Position numbers and translations under genes: made by a program. A DNA stretch of 7,250 nucleotides from Demequinaceae bacterium (lineage in GTDB: Bacteria; Actinomycetota; Actinomycetes; Actinomycetales; Demequinaceae), in NCBI GenBank assembly GCA_011524475.1, contig WTKG01000096.1, positions 1 through 7,250 on the forward strand. The letters are read 5' to 3'. The notes under the pieces were generated by a model. That model was not told the DNA's origin, did not search any database, and saw nothing but the letters and a program-made list of their open reading frames with translations. Within the stretch, counting starts at the first letter, position 1. Every line of letters begins with the position of its first letter. Of this stretch, positions 7,198 through 7,250 are shown piece by piece.

Positions 7198-7250
7198 GTG
7201 CTGACAATTGCTGTTCCTACTCGTGACGTAGCCGCTAACCTCCGCGGTAG
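7198..7250 (+). CDS. Probable start of a new gene, 3'-truncated
   Basis: GTG 7198 opens a frame with no stop to the window end, reading MLTIAVPTRDVAANLRG (17 codons). The short hydrophobic strand 'LTIAVPT' followed by a helix-like segment looks like the first strand of a Rossmann-type enzyme. A D-2-hydroxyacid dehydrogenase would be one fit, since dehydrogenases often sit near gatCAB in actinobacteria, but 17 residues cannot decide this. No proper ribosome site precedes it; GGGG at 7192-7195 is too close. Translation would therefore have to be leaderless or the start lies elsewhere. Confidence 0.45.
   Translation, partial: MLTIAVPTRDVAANLRG

Overview
The window looks like chromosomal DNA of a Gram-positive actinobacterium of moderate GC content. 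The reasons are GTG/ATG starts, four-base stop/start overlaps, an intact gatC-gatA-gatB cluster in the order typical of Actinobacteria, and a secreted surface-type protein with no outer-membrane barrel. I cannot name the genus. All complete genes and both partial genes lie on the plus strand.

Left part (1-883): the 3' end of a gene for a protein with a C-terminal helix-hairpin-helix domain, overlapped by four bases by a complete GNAT N-acetyltransferase gene. The two are probably co-transcribed, but the upstream partner and the acetylation substrate cannot be seen here.

Middle (about 910-4286): a promoter-like -10 element and a short leader, then gatC, gatA and gatB, each overlapping the next by ATGA. 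They encode the three subunits of the tRNA-dependent amidotransferase. GatA releases ammonia from an amide donor, GatB activates the mischarged Glu-tRNA(Gln) and/or Asp-tRNA(Asn) and uses the ammonia, and GatC holds the two together. The catalytic and metal-binding residues I could check are all present, so this is ordinary housekeeping apart from a possible nine-codon leader peptide.

Right part (4287-7138): a short intergenic region with an operator-like palindrome and an extended -10 element, then one large gene for a secreted protein of 914 residues. It has a signal peptide, a beta-helix of 14 repeats of the GGA...FxxN type best known from chlamydial polymorphic membrane proteins, and two C-terminal modules resembling the 'choice-of-anchor' Q and U families. 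No recognisable cell-wall anchor follows. This is the most interesting object in the window.

Right edge (7139-7250): inverted repeats that could form a terminator, a weak -10-like element, and the probable start of another plus-strand gene cut by the window end. No RNA gene, CRISPR array, insertion sequence or phage gene was seen, and no stretch over 300 bases lacks a gene. I found no convincing undescribed multi-gene system; the surface protein and the small regulatory elements are the leads.
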